From Prescottella agglutinans (GTDB lineage Bacteria; Actinomycetota; Actinomycetes; Mycobacteriales; Mycobacteriaceae): 64,000 bases of DNA. The DNA is taken from NCBI RefSeq assembly GCF_004011865.1, contig NZ_RKLP01000009.1:1-64000 (forward strand). The letters run 5' to 3'. Numbering within the stretch: position 1 is the first letter of the stretch; each line of letters begins with the position of its first letter. The notes under the pieces were generated by a model. That model saw only the letters and a list, made by a program, of their open reading frames with translations. It had not been told where the DNA came from and did no database searches. Of the stretch, positions 7,813-16,008 are shown piece by piece. The translations under genes were made by a program, and so were the position numbers.

Positions 7813-8497
7813 CCGGTCGACTCCTGGGCGGTCGCACCGACTCGTCGCGCTCGCGGTCGAACGGTTCGGTCGGCTCGACATCCTGGTCAACAACGCCGGC
7901 ATCATTCGGGATCGCATGGTGTTCAACATGTCCGCCGACGAATGGGACGACGTGCTGCGAGTCAATCTGCGCAGCACGTTCCTCACGACGCGCGCCGCGA
8001 CCGACCACTGGCGGCGCCGCGCGAAGGAGGCGGGGGAGCCGGTCTACGCGCGCATCGTCAACACATCCTCGGAGGCGTATGCCTCGGGTCCGCCGGGCGC
8101 CGCCAACTACGCCGCGTCCAAAGCAGGCGTCGTCGCCCTCACCATGTCGACTGCGCGCGGATGCGCGGCGTTCGGTGTGCGGGCCAACGCCATCTGCCCC
8201 CGTGCCCGGACGGCCATGACCAGTGACGTGTTCGGACCGGGGCCGACGGCGGGGGAGGACCCGCTGTCCGTCGAACACGTTGCGCCGCTCGTCGTCTATC
8301 TCGCGTCGCCCGCCGCGGAGTCGGTCACCGGGCGGGTCCTGGTGGCGTACGGGGACCGGATCGACGTGATGTCGGCGCCCACCGTGGAGGCGAGTCTGAG
8401 GTCGGCGTCGCGGTGGAGCCAGGACGAACTGCACGATGTCCTCGGCGCGTATCTCGTGCCGTCGTCCCCGGAGCCGGAGTCGGCGGTGGCTCGTTGA
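7809..8497 (+). pseudogene. SDR gene with internal deletion and frameshift
   Basis: The original start is still visible: ATG at 7809 overlaps the dehydrogenase stop (ATGA) and reads MTGRLLGGRT, a normal SDR N-terminus. The frame then loses the Rossmann strand and glycine motif. About 20 bases later the SDR body resumes in another frame with RLVALAVERFGRLDILVNN. It continues intact through NYAASK (catalytic Tyr/Lys) to the stop at 8497. Roughly 60-70 codons, including TGxxxGxG, are missing. A shortened product could start at ATG 7916 but would lack the dinucleotide site. Either the gene is dead or there is an assembly error here. Confidence 0.78.
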
Positions 8498-8513
8498 CGA
8501 TTAGGCTGCCTGC

Positions 8514-9134
8514 GTGACCGAATCCGTGGCCGTGCCGATGAGCCCCGACGACATGACCGACGCGCAGCGCGCGCGTCGGCGGCACCTTCTCGACACCGTG
8601 ATCGGGATGCTCGCCGAGACGAGCCCCGACCGGATGCAGATGCGCGAGGTCTCGGAGCGGTCCGGTGTGGCCCTCGGGACGCTCTACCGGTACTTCCCCG
8701 CGAAGCAGCATCTCCTCGCCGCCGCGATGGTCGCCTGGAACGACATTCTCGCCGAACGGCTCGAGGAGGAGAAGGCCACGGGGGGACGTGGGCGGGCGCA
8801 CGATTCGGTCCTCGAACGGGTTGTCGACCTGTACACGCGACAGATGAAGGCGTTTCGACGGGGCCCCAACTTCGCGCGCCTCGAGGTGGAACTGCAGACC
8901 TCCGACGATCCGTACGTCCGGGACACGCTCGACGAACGATCGGCCGTCAACCGGAAGGCGTTGTTCGAACTTATGGAAGGCGTGCCCGCCGAGCGGGCAC
9001 GCCTCGCATCGCTGTCGATCGGCAGCACGATGCTCAACTCGCTCGTCCTGTGGACGACCGGGAGGATCGGATTCCCCGAGGCGCTGCGCAACGTCCAGGA
9101 CGTGAGCCGACTGGTTCTCGGGGACTACGCGTAA
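8514..9134 (+). CDS. TetR-family repressor, KstR-like
   Basis: A 206-residue TetR regulator. The HTH spans about residues 19-62: RRRHLLDTVIGMLAE, MQMREVSERSGVALGTLYRYFPAKQHLL. The wording of this region (QMR.V..R..VA.GTLYRYFP.K.HLL) closely follows mycobacterial KstR. The C-terminal domain probably binds an acyl-CoA intermediate. It begins 16 nt after the broken SDR gene, so it is likely co-transcribed. The most plausible target is the double-repeat promoter at 2532-2622, giving a negative feedback loop. The GTG start lacks a strong Shine-Dalgarno sequence, consistent with coupled translation. It converges on the next gene with a 3-nt gap. Confidence 0.84.
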   Translation: MTESVAVPMSPDDMTDAQRARRRHLLDTVIGMLAETSPDRMQMREVSERSGVALGTLYRYFPAKQHLLAAAMVAWNDILAERLEEEKATGGRGRAHDSVLERVVDLYTRQMKAFRRGPNFARLEVELQTSDDPYVRDTLDERSAVNRKALFELMEGVPAERARLASLSIGSTMLNSLVLWTTGRIGFPEALRNVQDVSRLVLGDYA

Positions 9135-9137
9135 CCG

Positions 9138-9824
9138 TCAGAGACCCAGCGGGATCGCGGCACCCGAGATCGGGGTCGAGTCGTCCGAGAGCAGGAACGC
9201 GATCACCTTGGCGATGTCGGCCGGGGCGACCCAGTTGGCTCGATCCGAGTTCGGCATCGCCGCACGGTTCGCCGGTGTGTCGATCACGCCGGGCAGCAGG
9301 GCATTCGACCGGATGTGGTCCGCCTTGTACTCCACCGCGATCGACTCCGCGAGCGCGAGGACGGCGGCCTTGGACGTGCTGTAGGCCGTCCCGCCCGGGA
9401 ACGGCTTCAGGGCGGCGCCGGACGACATCGACACGACCGAGCCGCCACCGTTCGCGACGAGGTGCGGCAGTCCCTCGCGCAGAACCGCATACGTGGTCCG
9501 CACGTTGAGATCCAACTGGCGGTCGATGGCCTCCGCGTCGGCCTGGTGGGTGCGCGGACCGGACTCGAAACCGCCGACCAGATTGACCAGTGCGGTCAGC
9601 GGCGCGCCGGAATCTCCGGCGGCCACAGCGACGGCCGCGGAAAGCTCGGCCGGAACTGACACGTTGCACCGGACCAGTTCGAGCCGGTCGTGCTCGTCGA
9701 GTCGCGACGCCTCGGACGGGGTGATGAACGGGACGACGACCCGCCAGCCCAGGGACAGCAGATGGTTCGTGACGTGGACACCGAGGGCGCCCGTGCCACC
9801 GGTCACGAATGCGGTTCCTGCCAT
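9138..9824 (-). CDS. Short-chain dehydrogenase/reductase
   Basis: A 228-residue SDR with TGGTGALG near the N-terminus, LVNLVGGF at the sheet-stabilising position (where NNAG is usual), SMSSGA before the active site, and Tyr/Lys in YSTSK. The C-terminus ISGAAIPLGL resembles SDRs whose tail closes the substrate cleft. AGGAGA (minus strand) lies just before the ATG at 9824. It is oriented against the catabolic operon and separated from it by 3 nt. No pathway partner is adjacent, so its substrate is unknown. Confidence 0.85.
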   Translation of the reverse strand: MAGTAFVTGGTGALGVHVTNHLLSLGWRVVVPFITPSEASRLDEHDRLELVRCNVSVPAELSAAVAVAAGDSGAPLTALVNLVGGFESGPRTHQADAEAIDRQLDLNVRTTYAVLREGLPHLVANGGGSVVSMSSGAALKPFPGGTAYSTSKAAVLALAESIAVEYKADHIRSNALLPGVIDTPANRAAMPNSDRANWVAPADIAKVIAFLLSDDSTPISGAAIPLGL

Positions 9825-10104
9825 GGGAATCTCCTTTGCCGGTTCGGCTCAGCGGTTGTCGGACGTGACCCGATCGTCGTACCGGAAAGTCGACGAAACT
9901 CGTCGAATCGGAATGCCACCGTGGCCGACGCAAAGCTCTGGTCATGATTGCAGCAAAACGCATGTGCCGCAACCGGTCCGAACCCCACTCGCCGTGTCGA
10001 GCGGTAGGCATCGGACCGGCCGCGCTTCGTCCCGCGCGCGAATTCGTCTCCCGCGCGCGCAATCGTGCGCGCGTGGGGTCGATTCGCGCGCGGGACGAAC
10101 GTGG
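9825..10104. other. Intergenic region with upstream region of the SDR gene
   Basis: 280 bp without a credible gene. The right half (10026-10099) is an exceptionally long nested hairpin described separately. The left part is the presumed promoter region of the minus-strand SDR; I see no consensus promoter in it. Confidence 0.5.
10026..10099 (-). terminator. Long nested hairpin, terminator-like
   Basis: An 18-bp perfect inverted repeat, TTCGTCCCGCGCGCGAAT (10026-10043) and its complement (10082-10099), encloses a second CG-rich hairpin (CGCGCGCA ATCG TGCGCGCG around 10054-10073). It lies just downstream of the minus-strand Excalibur remnant. It could terminate that transcript, but its size and alternating CG runs are unusual. 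Confidence 0.6.
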
Positions 10105-10230
10105 CTACTCGCAGGCGATTCCGTCGTTGTCACGATCGAGGTGAGGTGCGTATCCGGCCTGGCCGCGGTGGATCGGGGTCACGCCGGCATTGCGCGTCCG
10201 ATGACACGTCAGCCGTGGCCACGACAACAC
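10105..10230 (-). pseudogene. Excalibur-domain fragment
   Basis: The last 27 codons, AGVTPIHRGQAGYAPHLDRD then NDGIACE, are a textbook Excalibur domain (extracellular calcium-binding, DxDxDGxxCE core). Upstream the frame is arginine- and proline-rich and unlike a protein. A different frame (APVP... then GIVGNGTEAALSAGLTTDMAGVVVATADVSS) looks like the mature region of a secreted protein. The simplest reading is a small secreted Excalibur protein whose N-terminal part was frameshifted and which lost its signal peptide. The given start (GTG 10230) is only the nearest possible one. Confidence 0.5.
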
Positions 10231-10351
10231 CAGCCATGTCGGTGGTGAGACCGGCGGAGAGTGCCGCCTCGGTCCCATTCCCGACGATTCCTGTCGAGTC
10301 GTCGGTACCGGCGCAGGCTGCAGTCCCAGCACCTGCTGACCGCAGCGGACG

Positions 10352-11497
10352 CTACTGGTCGTCGAAGTCGTCGAATAACGACGGCTGGATGGGTTCCTCG
10401 ACCGGCGCCGGCTGCGCAGGCCGGATGTCCGACGCACTGTCCCGGTCGGGGTCGATCTTCTCCGGCGTGGTCTCCGCCGGTGGCGGCGGCGCATCGGGCG
10501 CGTCGCCGATGGTGACGGGAGGTGCGGGCGGGAAGTGCAGCTGCCCCCCGAAGTGGGTCGCGAACTCGGCGTCCACCCCGCTGAGGAAGTCGCCGAGGTG
10601 CTCGACCATGTCGGCGAGGTGCTGCGGGACGAAGGGGTCGGCGAGCATGTCGATCATGACGCGCAGCCGATCCTCGTAGAGGCCGAATCGCAGGTACGGC
10701 CAGCGCCGGTTGAGGTCGGTGATCAACTCGGACGCCCGGGTCCGGCCGCTGATGTCGCGCACCAGGGGCGCCCACAACTGCACCTCGGGGGTGCTCTCGT
10801 TCGCGATCACGAGCGCGAGGGCGGAGCCGAACCGCAGGACGATGTCGCCGTCGGAGTCCCGTTCCGGAATCTGGCCGTACATGTCGGTCAGGGTCAGCGC
10901 GATCACCTCGCGGAGGTGATCGGTGTCGCGCGGCCTGATCGCGACGTGCCGGTCGAGCGCGATCGTCGGCGGCGCTCCCGCTCCGGTCTGGGCGGGGTCG
11001 GCGTCGCCGTCGGCTCCGAGATGGTGGAGCGCCAGGAAGGCGGGGTGCGGGACGTTCCACGTGTCCCGGAACACGGACACCGTCATCGCCGCGAGTTGGT
11101 CCGCCCACCGGGGTGCCTTCTCGACGACGAGCGTGGGCTCGTCCTCGCCGAACTCCTCGAACAGGGGCGGCTCGACGACGACCGGCGGCGGGGTCCAGCC
11201 CTGCTCGAGCAGGCGTGTGCGGTCGGCGTCGGACAGCCGTCGGCGCGGGGGCAGGTGCAGGTCGGCCGGAATCTCGCAGCGGACGAGCGGGCCGGTGGGG
11301 CCGGCGACGATCTGGCACTGCACGAACGGCACGCGACCGTCGGCCTCGTCGGTCTCGCACGTCGTCTCGAGGACCAGTTGATCGTCCGCGGAGATCGCCG
11401 CGATCTTGTCGGCGAGACGCGCCCGGTAGGAGCCCCAGGCGTCTTCGATCGATCCGTCGAAGTCGCCGCTGGCGAACCTGCTCGAGAACTCGGACAC
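10352..11497 (-). CDS. YbjN/TY-Chap-like domain protein, function unknown
   Basis: A 381-residue soluble acidic protein with no signal peptide or membrane segment. Two alpha/beta segments (about 15-175 and 190-330) resemble the YbjN and T3SS-chaperone-like (TY-Chap) fold by their mixed pattern and segments such as VIALTLTDMYGQIP and LITDLNRRWPYLRFGLYEDRLRV; this assignment is from memory of the family and moderate only. The C-terminal 60 residues are a Pro/Asp-rich tail ending QPSLFDDFDDQ, whose QPSLF resembles the bacterial sliding-clamp-binding pentapeptide. The GTG at 11497 is preceded 7 nt upstream by TACCGT, suggesting a leaderless mRNA. It is divergent from the mycolyltransferase gene. 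Confidence 0.7.
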   Translation of the reverse strand: MSEFSSRFASGDFDGSIEDAWGSYRARLADKIAAISADDQLVLETTCETDEADGRVPFVQCQIVAGPTGPLVRCEIPADLHLPPRRRLSDADRTRLLEQGWTPPPVVVEPPLFEEFGEDEPTLVVEKAPRWADQLAAMTVSVFRDTWNVPHPAFLALHHLGADGDADPAQTGAGAPPTIALDRHVAIRPRDTDHLREVIALTLTDMYGQIPERDSDGDIVLRFGSALALVIANESTPEVQLWAPLVRDISGRTRASELITDLNRRWPYLRFGLYEDRLRVMIDMLADPFVPQHLADMVEHLGDFLSGVDAEFATHFGGQLHFPPAPPVTIGDAPDAPPPPAETTPEKIDPDRDSASDIRPAQPAPVEEPIQPSLFDDFDDQ

Positions 11498-11642
11498 GAC
11501 ATATACGGTATCGCGCCGGTGAAGGAGGGCCGGAACAGTGGGTCTGCGTTCCCGCGGAGACGGCAGGTTCGGGGCGAATGTCTGGTTTGTGAGGGACGTC
11601 GCCTAGGGTCGGGTCTCGAGATTCGAGACCGGGAGGTACTGG

Positions 11643-12815
11643 GTGCAGGCGATACGCGAGGAGGGTCGGGGGAAGGTCGGCGGGCGCGGCCCCCGGCGTG
11701 GCCGCGGCCGGGGCGTGGCCGTGATCGGCGCGGCAGCGACGGCTCTCGTCCTCGCGGCGGGGACGGCGTCGGCCGGCCCGGGCAGTCTCGGGAGCGTGGG
11801 CGCCGGCAGCACCGGCAGCCTTGGGAGTGTGGGCGCCGGCAGCACCGGCACCGGCAGCGTCGGGTCGGGCTCGTCGGTGCCGCCGGGGCTGCAGGAGGAC
11901 CCGGGGCCGGTGCCTCCCACCCGTGACGACATCGTGACCCCGGCGATCGTCGGCGAGCGCGTGGTGTCCGAGCAGTTGGTCCAGTACACGGTCGCGTCAC
12001 CGGCACTGCGCCGCGAGGTGACCGTGCAGGTGCTGCTGCCGGCGGACCGTTCCGCGCCGCGGCCCACGCTCTACATGCTCGACGGTGTGAGCGCGCGCAA
12101 CAACAAGAGCGGCTGGATCTCCCGAGGCGGCGCCCCCGAGTTCTTCGCGGACAAGGACGTCAATGTCGTGCTCCCCAACGGTGGCCGGGGCAGCATGTAC
12201 GCCGACTGGGACCAGGACGATCCGAAGCTGGGACTGAACAGGTGGGAGACGTTCCTCACGGAGGAGTTGCCGCCGCTCGTCGACGCGAAGCTGAACACCA
12301 ACGGCGTCAACGCGATTGCGGGCATCTCGATGGGCGCGCAGTCGGCGATGATGCTCACCCACCGGCACCCGGATCTGTACCAGGGTGTGGCGGGGATGAG
12401 CGGGTGCTACTCGACGAGTGATCCGCTGGGGAGGCTCATCGTCCAGACCACCGTGACGTCGCAGGGCGGTGACCCGGCGAACATGTGGACCGACCCGGAG
12501 GGCCCGGAGTGGGTCGCGCACGACAGTGTCCGCAACGCGGAACGGTTGCGCGGCAAGCCGATCTACCTGTCGGTGTCGAACGGTCTGCCCGGGCAGTTCG
12601 AGGAGGGCTCGGACGACACCCGACGCCTGGTGCTCGGTGGGACGATCGAGGCGGGCTCGAACGTGTGCACCCGGATCTTCGAGTCGCGTCTGCGTCAGCT
12701 GGACATCCCGGTGACCGTGGACTACGAGGGGGCGGGCGTCCACGACTGGGAGTACTGGCAGATCCAGCTGCCCAAGGCGTGGCCGACGCTCGAACGGGCC
12801 CTGGGGCTCGCCTGA
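11643..12815 (+). CDS. Secreted mycolyltransferase (antigen 85 family)
   Basis: A 390-residue alpha/beta hydrolase that transfers mycolic acids to trehalose or arabinogalactan outside the membrane. The N-terminus is Arg-rich, then hydrophobic, with a signal-peptidase site ASA/G near residue 44. The nucleophile is Ser229 in GISMGAQ and the catalytic His is His367 in GVHDWEYW. LYMLDGVSARNNKSGWISRG is the typical oxyanion/substrate segment. Between signal peptide and domain is a Gly/Ser-rich linker made of a duplicated GSLGSVGAGST unit, a 33-nt tandem repeat at about 11780-11850. The GTG start has GGGAGG upstream. It marks the host as a mycolate producer. Confidence 0.9.
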   Translation: MQAIREEGRGKVGGRGPRRGRGRGVAVIGAAATALVLAAGTASAGPGSLGSVGAGSTGSLGSVGAGSTGTGSVGSGSSVPPGLQEDPGPVPPTRDDIVTPAIVGERVVSEQLVQYTVASPALRREVTVQVLLPADRSAPRPTLYMLDGVSARNNKSGWISRGGAPEFFADKDVNVVLPNGGRGSMYADWDQDDPKLGLNRWETFLTEELPPLVDAKLNTNGVNAIAGISMGAQSAMMLTHRHPDLYQGVAGMSGCYSTSDPLGRLIVQTTVTSQGGDPANMWTDPEGPEWVAHDSVRNAERLRGKPIYLSVSNGLPGQFEEGSDDTRRLVLGGTIEAGSNVCTRIFESRLRQLDIPVTVDYEGAGVHDWEYWQIQLPKAWPTLERALGLA

Positions 12816-12818
12816 CGA

Positions 12819-12959
12819 TCAGGAGGTGACGGCCTGGACCGACAGCTGGTTCAGGCCGGCACCGGTTCCGCGCAAGCCCTTGGTCGGGTAGGGCACGAAG
12901 ATCGACCCGGTGTCGTTGGGCGGGTTGACGCGCAGTCCCGGTCGACACGAGATCGTCAC
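12819..12959 (-). CDS. Small ORF or gene remnant, 46 residues
   Basis: A short frame starting GTG 12959 and reading VTISCRPGLRVNPPNDTG, SIFVPYPTKGLRGTG, AGLNQLSVQAVTS. Composition and codon usage look protein-like rather than like a shadow, and there is one Cys. It has no recognisable domain and no signal peptide. It could be the surviving 3' end of a larger secreted protein gene, or a genuine small protein. It converges on the mycolyltransferase with a 3-nt gap. Confidence 0.4.
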   Translation of the reverse strand: MTISCRPGLRVNPPNDTGSIFVPYPTKGLRGTGAGLNQLSVQAVTS

Positions 12960-12995
12960 GCCACGTAGCCCGCACGTAACACCGTCCCACCTAGC

Positions 12996-13013
12996 GTATA
13001 CGGCGAGGTATAC
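12996..13013 (+). promoter_or_regulatory. GntR operator candidate (paired GTATAC)
   Basis: Two GTATAC hexamers separated by 6 bp, each itself palindromic, lie 46 bp before the allophanate hydrolase start. FCD-type GntR regulators bind short palindromes of this kind, and the gene two positions downstream (14823) encodes one. Confidence 0.55.
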
Positions 13014-13058
13014 ACGGTTGGGCCGTTGTCCGCGGTCCATGCGAGAAAGCGGTCGACG

Positions 13059-14780
13059 ATGACGACGACACTCGACATACCCACCCCGACCGACAGCGTG
13101 CGTGCGGCCCTCGCTCGGATCGCCGCGTCCGGTCGCCCGGAGGTCTGGATCTGCCTGCGTGCCGAGGCCGACGTGCTCGCCGACGCGGCCGACGTCGAGG
13201 CGAGACTCGCCGCGGGCGAGGTGCTGCCGCTCGCCGGAACGGTGTTCGCGGTCAAGGACAACATCGACGTCGACGGGCTGCCGACCACGGCGGCCTGTCC
13301 GGAGTTCGCCTACGTGCCCGAGATGTCCGCGCCGGCGGTGACGCGTCTGCTCGACGCCGGTGCCGTGCTGGTCGGCAAGACCAATCTCGACCAGTTCGCC
13401 ACGGGGCTGGTCGGTACCCGCAGTCCGTACGGAATCGTCCGTGCGGCAGGGCATCCGGAGCGGGTGTCCGGCGGCTCCAGTTCCGGGTCCGGTGTCGCGG
13501 TCGGACTGGGACTGGTGGATTTCGCGCTCGGTACCGACACCGCCGGCTCGGGCCGGGTGCCGGCGGCGTTCAACGGCGTCGTCGGAATCAAGCCCACCGT
13601 CGGCCTGGTGCCCACCCGCGGGGTGGTGCCGGCGTGTGCCGACTACGACTGTGTCACGGTCATGGCGCCGAGCGTGGACCTCGCGGCACGCGTGATGTCG
13701 ATCATGGTCGGCCCCGACGCCGCCGACCCGCGCAGCCGGGTGTGGCCGCCGGACGTGACGCTGTCCGCCCCGACCCGCCCCCGGGTCGGTATCCCGCTCG
13801 GGGCGCAGCTGGAGGTGCTCTCGGCCGGCTACCGGGACGCCTTCGCGGCGGCCGTCGTCAGGGCGGAGATGGCCGGCATGGACGTGGTGTCCGTCGACAT
13901 CGCTCCGCTGCTGGAGGCCGCGCGGCTGCTGTACGACGGCGCGCTCGTCGCCGAGCGGTTCGCGGCCGTCGGCGAGTTCGTCGTCGCGCATCCGGACGCC
14001 GCGCTCGACCCGACCGTTGCCGCCATCGTCCGGGCCGCCGCCGAGAAGCCGGCGCACGAATTCGTCCAGGACACAGGCACTCTCGTGTCCGCCAAGCACT
14101 ACGCTGCCAACCTGTTCGCGGAGGTGGACGCGCTTCTGCTGCCCACGACGACCGAGCATCCACTCGTCTCCGACGTGGTCGCCGACCCGGTGGAGATCAA
14201 CCGTCGTCTGGGCACGTTCACGAACTTCTGCAACCTGCTCGACATGGCCTCCGTCGCTGTGCCCGCCGCGGGCGCGGCCGGTGAGTCGTTCGGGGTCATG
14301 ACCGTGACCCCGGCGTTCGATGACCAGGTCGCGCTCGACGTCGCGGCCCGGGTGGCGGGGAGCGAGACCGCCGTCCTGGCTCCCGGCGCCGGGGTGCTGC
14401 TCGCGGTGTTCGGGGCGCACCTGCGTGGTCAGCCGCTGCACCACCAGCTGGAGACGCTGGGCGCGCGGTTCGAGCGGGCGGTGTCGACCACGGACGACTA
14501 CCTCATGGTGCGCCTGGACTCGACGCCGCCCAAGCCGGGCCTGGTGCACGTGCCGGGTGGCGGGGGACGATCCCTGCCGGGGGAGTTGTACCGCATCTCG
14601 CCGGCCGGCCTCGGTACCTTCCTGGCCGCGCTACCGGAGCCGATGGCGCTCACCGCCATGACCCTGGCCGACGGCACCGCCGCGGTCGGGTTCACCTGCA
14701 CCCCGGCGGCGGCGGCATCCGGAGTCGACATCACCGAATTCGGCGGCTGGCGTTCGTTTCTCGCCGGGGCGAACGCGTGA
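13059..14780 (+). CDS. atzF: Allophanate hydrolase
   Basis: A 573-residue amidase-signature enzyme that splits allophanate (urea-1-carboxylate) to ammonia and CO2. The catalytic Lys is Lys66 in VKDNID, the cis-Ser lies in GGSSSGSG (about 138-145) and the nucleophile is Ser164 in GTDTAGSGR. The last 130 residues form the AtzF C-terminal domain (APGAGVLLAVFGAHLRGQPL, LVHVPGGGG, TEFGGWRSFL). ATG 13059 is preferred to TTG 13026 because family homology begins there. No urea carboxylase, biuret hydrolase or cyanuric acid hydrolase gene is adjacent, so the allophanate source must be encoded elsewhere. The GntR gene follows after 42 nt, presumably in one transcript. Confidence 0.9.
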   Translation: MTTTLDIPTPTDSVRAALARIAASGRPEVWICLRAEADVLADAADVEARLAAGEVLPLAGTVFAVKDNIDVDGLPTTAACPEFAYVPEMSAPAVTRLLDAGAVLVGKTNLDQFATGLVGTRSPYGIVRAAGHPERVSGGSSSGSGVAVGLGLVDFALGTDTAGSGRVPAAFNGVVGIKPTVGLVPTRGVVPACADYDCVTVMAPSVDLAARVMSIMVGPDAADPRSRVWPPDVTLSAPTRPRVGIPLGAQLEVLSAGYRDAFAAAVVRAEMAGMDVVSVDIAPLLEAARLLYDGALVAERFAAVGEFVVAHPDAALDPTVAAIVRAAAEKPAHEFVQDTGTLVSAKHYAANLFAEVDALLLPTTTEHPLVSDVVADPVEINRRLGTFTNFCNLLDMASVAVPAAGAAGESFGVMTVTPAFDDQVALDVAARVAGSETAVLAPGAGVLLAVFGAHLRGQPLHHQLETLGARFERAVSTTDDYLMVRLDSTPPKPGLVHVPGGGGRSLPGELYRISPAGLGTFLAALPEPMALTAMTLADGTAAVGFTCTPAAAASGVDITEFGGWRSFLAGANA

Positions 14781-14822
14781 CATGACCCACGGCACGCCAC
14801 GCCCGGGGAAGGAGACCACGAG

Positions 14823-15521
14823 ATGACCACCGCCGGTGAAGGATCCGGTGTCGGGCTGGGGGAGAAGGTCTACCTGGAGCTGCGGGAGCGGATCATGAGC
14901 GGGCAGGTCCCAGCGCACGCGAGGCTGGTGGAGGGGCGGCTGTGCGAGGCGCTGGGCGTGTCGCGGACTCCGCTGCGGGAGGCCCTGGTCCGGTTGCACT
15001 CGGATGGCATCGTCACCCGCCGCGAGGACGGGTACTACCCGATGTTCCCGGACCTGGACAGTATCCGGGATCTGTACGAGCTGCGGATCACTCTGGAGTT
15101 GCGCGGTATCGCGCGGCACGTGGAGAACCCCGCGCTGGGGTTCGATCGGACACTGCTCGAATCGGTGCGGTTGCGGTGGCTCGATCTGAAGTCCGATCCG
15201 CCGCTGCCGTCGCCCGACATCGTCCAGTTGGACCAGCAGTTCCACCTGGACCTGTCGACTGCGGCCGGAAATCCCGCCCTGACGCGTGCGCTGGCGACCG
15301 TCAACAGTCAGATCCGCCTCGTCCGGATGTACGACTACCAGACACCCGAGCGCGTGGAGGCGACCGTGATCGAGCACCTCGCGATCGTCGAGCAGGTGCT
15401 CGACGGTGAACTCGCGGGTGCACTCGCGGCGTTGCACGCGCACGTCGGCGAGTCGCTGGAGGTCGTCGAGCAGCGGGCGGTGCAGGCGCTCACGGCGCAC
15501 GCTCTGCGCGGGCGCCGCTGA
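14823..15521 (+). CDS. GntR-family regulator, FCD subfamily
   Basis: A 232-residue regulator. The winged HTH (about 14-75) reads VYLELRERIMSGQVPAHARLVEGRLCEALGVSRTPLREAL..L. The all-helical FCD domain follows, with likely metal ligands in LDQQFHLDL (Asp/His), EHLAIV and ALHAHV. AAGGAGA precedes the ATG. It lies in the same orientation just after atzF, so control of allophanate hydrolase through the GTATAC pair at 12996-13013 is the obvious hypothesis. The effector is unknown. Confidence 0.88.
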   Translation: MTTAGEGSGVGLGEKVYLELRERIMSGQVPAHARLVEGRLCEALGVSRTPLREALVRLHSDGIVTRREDGYYPMFPDLDSIRDLYELRITLELRGIARHVENPALGFDRTLLESVRLRWLDLKSDPPLPSPDIVQLDQQFHLDLSTAAGNPALTRALATVNSQIRLVRMYDYQTPERVEATVIEHLAIVEQVLDGELAGALAALHAHVGESLEVVEQRAVQALTAHALRGRR

Positions 15522-15543
15522 CCCGTCGCGGACCCCGGAACGG

Positions 15544-15594
15544 TCGAGCCGCCTCCGTTCACGTGACGGATGTCACGGAGCGGAGGCGGCTCGA
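15544..15594. terminator. Bidirectional terminator
   Basis: A 14-bp perfect stem, TCGAGCCGCCTCCG (15544-15557) with CGGAGGCGGCTCGA (15581-15594), plus an inner GTGAC/GTCAC stem. It lies between the converging GntR gene and the small minus-strand gene at 15616 and can serve both. Confidence 0.8.
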
Positions 15595-15615
15595 TGCGTC
15601 CGGGTGTGTGACCGG

Positions 15616-15888
15616 CTACACCGACTCGGCAGCACCGAGGCGGGTGAGCATGCGGTCGAAGGCCGGGCCGTCGGCGCCCAGGTCGTCGTAACGCGACGCG
15701 GTCGTGTCGGAGCCGATCGACTCCGCCGCCCCCAGGCTCCGGGCCAGGTCGCTGCGTCGGCGCACGGCGGCCAGGATCAGCGCGTCCAGGTCGACGATCT
15801 CCTGCTCGAGTCGGTCGAGCGTGGCTGCATCGGCATCCCGGGACGATCCGGCGGCGTGGACGGCGAACGATTCGGTCTGAACGGTCAC
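15616..15888 (-). CDS. Chorismate mutase-like AroQ-family protein
   Basis: A 90-residue helical protein. Residues about 23-45 (TLDRLEQEIVDLDALILAAVRRRSDLARSLG) match helix 1 of AroQ chorismate mutases, and SRYDDLGADGPAFDRMLTRLG matches the C-terminal helix of the short actinobacterial enzyme (Rv0948c type). Several of the Arg/Lys residues that hold the substrate are present, but I cannot confirm all of them. The actinobacterial enzyme is weak alone and is activated by DAHP synthase, which is not in this window. The GTG start has GAGGAGA upstream. It is divergent from the MarR gene. Confidence 0.72.
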   Translation of the reverse strand: MTVQTESFAVHAAGSSRDADAATLDRLEQEIVDLDALILAAVRRRSDLARSLGAAESIGSDTTASRYDDLGADGPAFDRMLTRLGAAESV

Positions 15889-16008
15889 ATCGTCTCCTCG
15901 AGTCTCGGGCGGCGACGCCGCGGTTGCGACGCCGTCGCATGGTTAGTCGCAGCAGCGGGCTACACGTTACTTCCGGTACGCGAAACGCGCCGATTTCGTC
16001 CGGCGGCG

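Noticed and set aside
11770-11860. CRISPR-like repeat
   Set aside because: Only two adjacent copies, in frame within the mycolyltransferase linker, without spacers. No CRISPR array or cas gene was found anywhere in the window.
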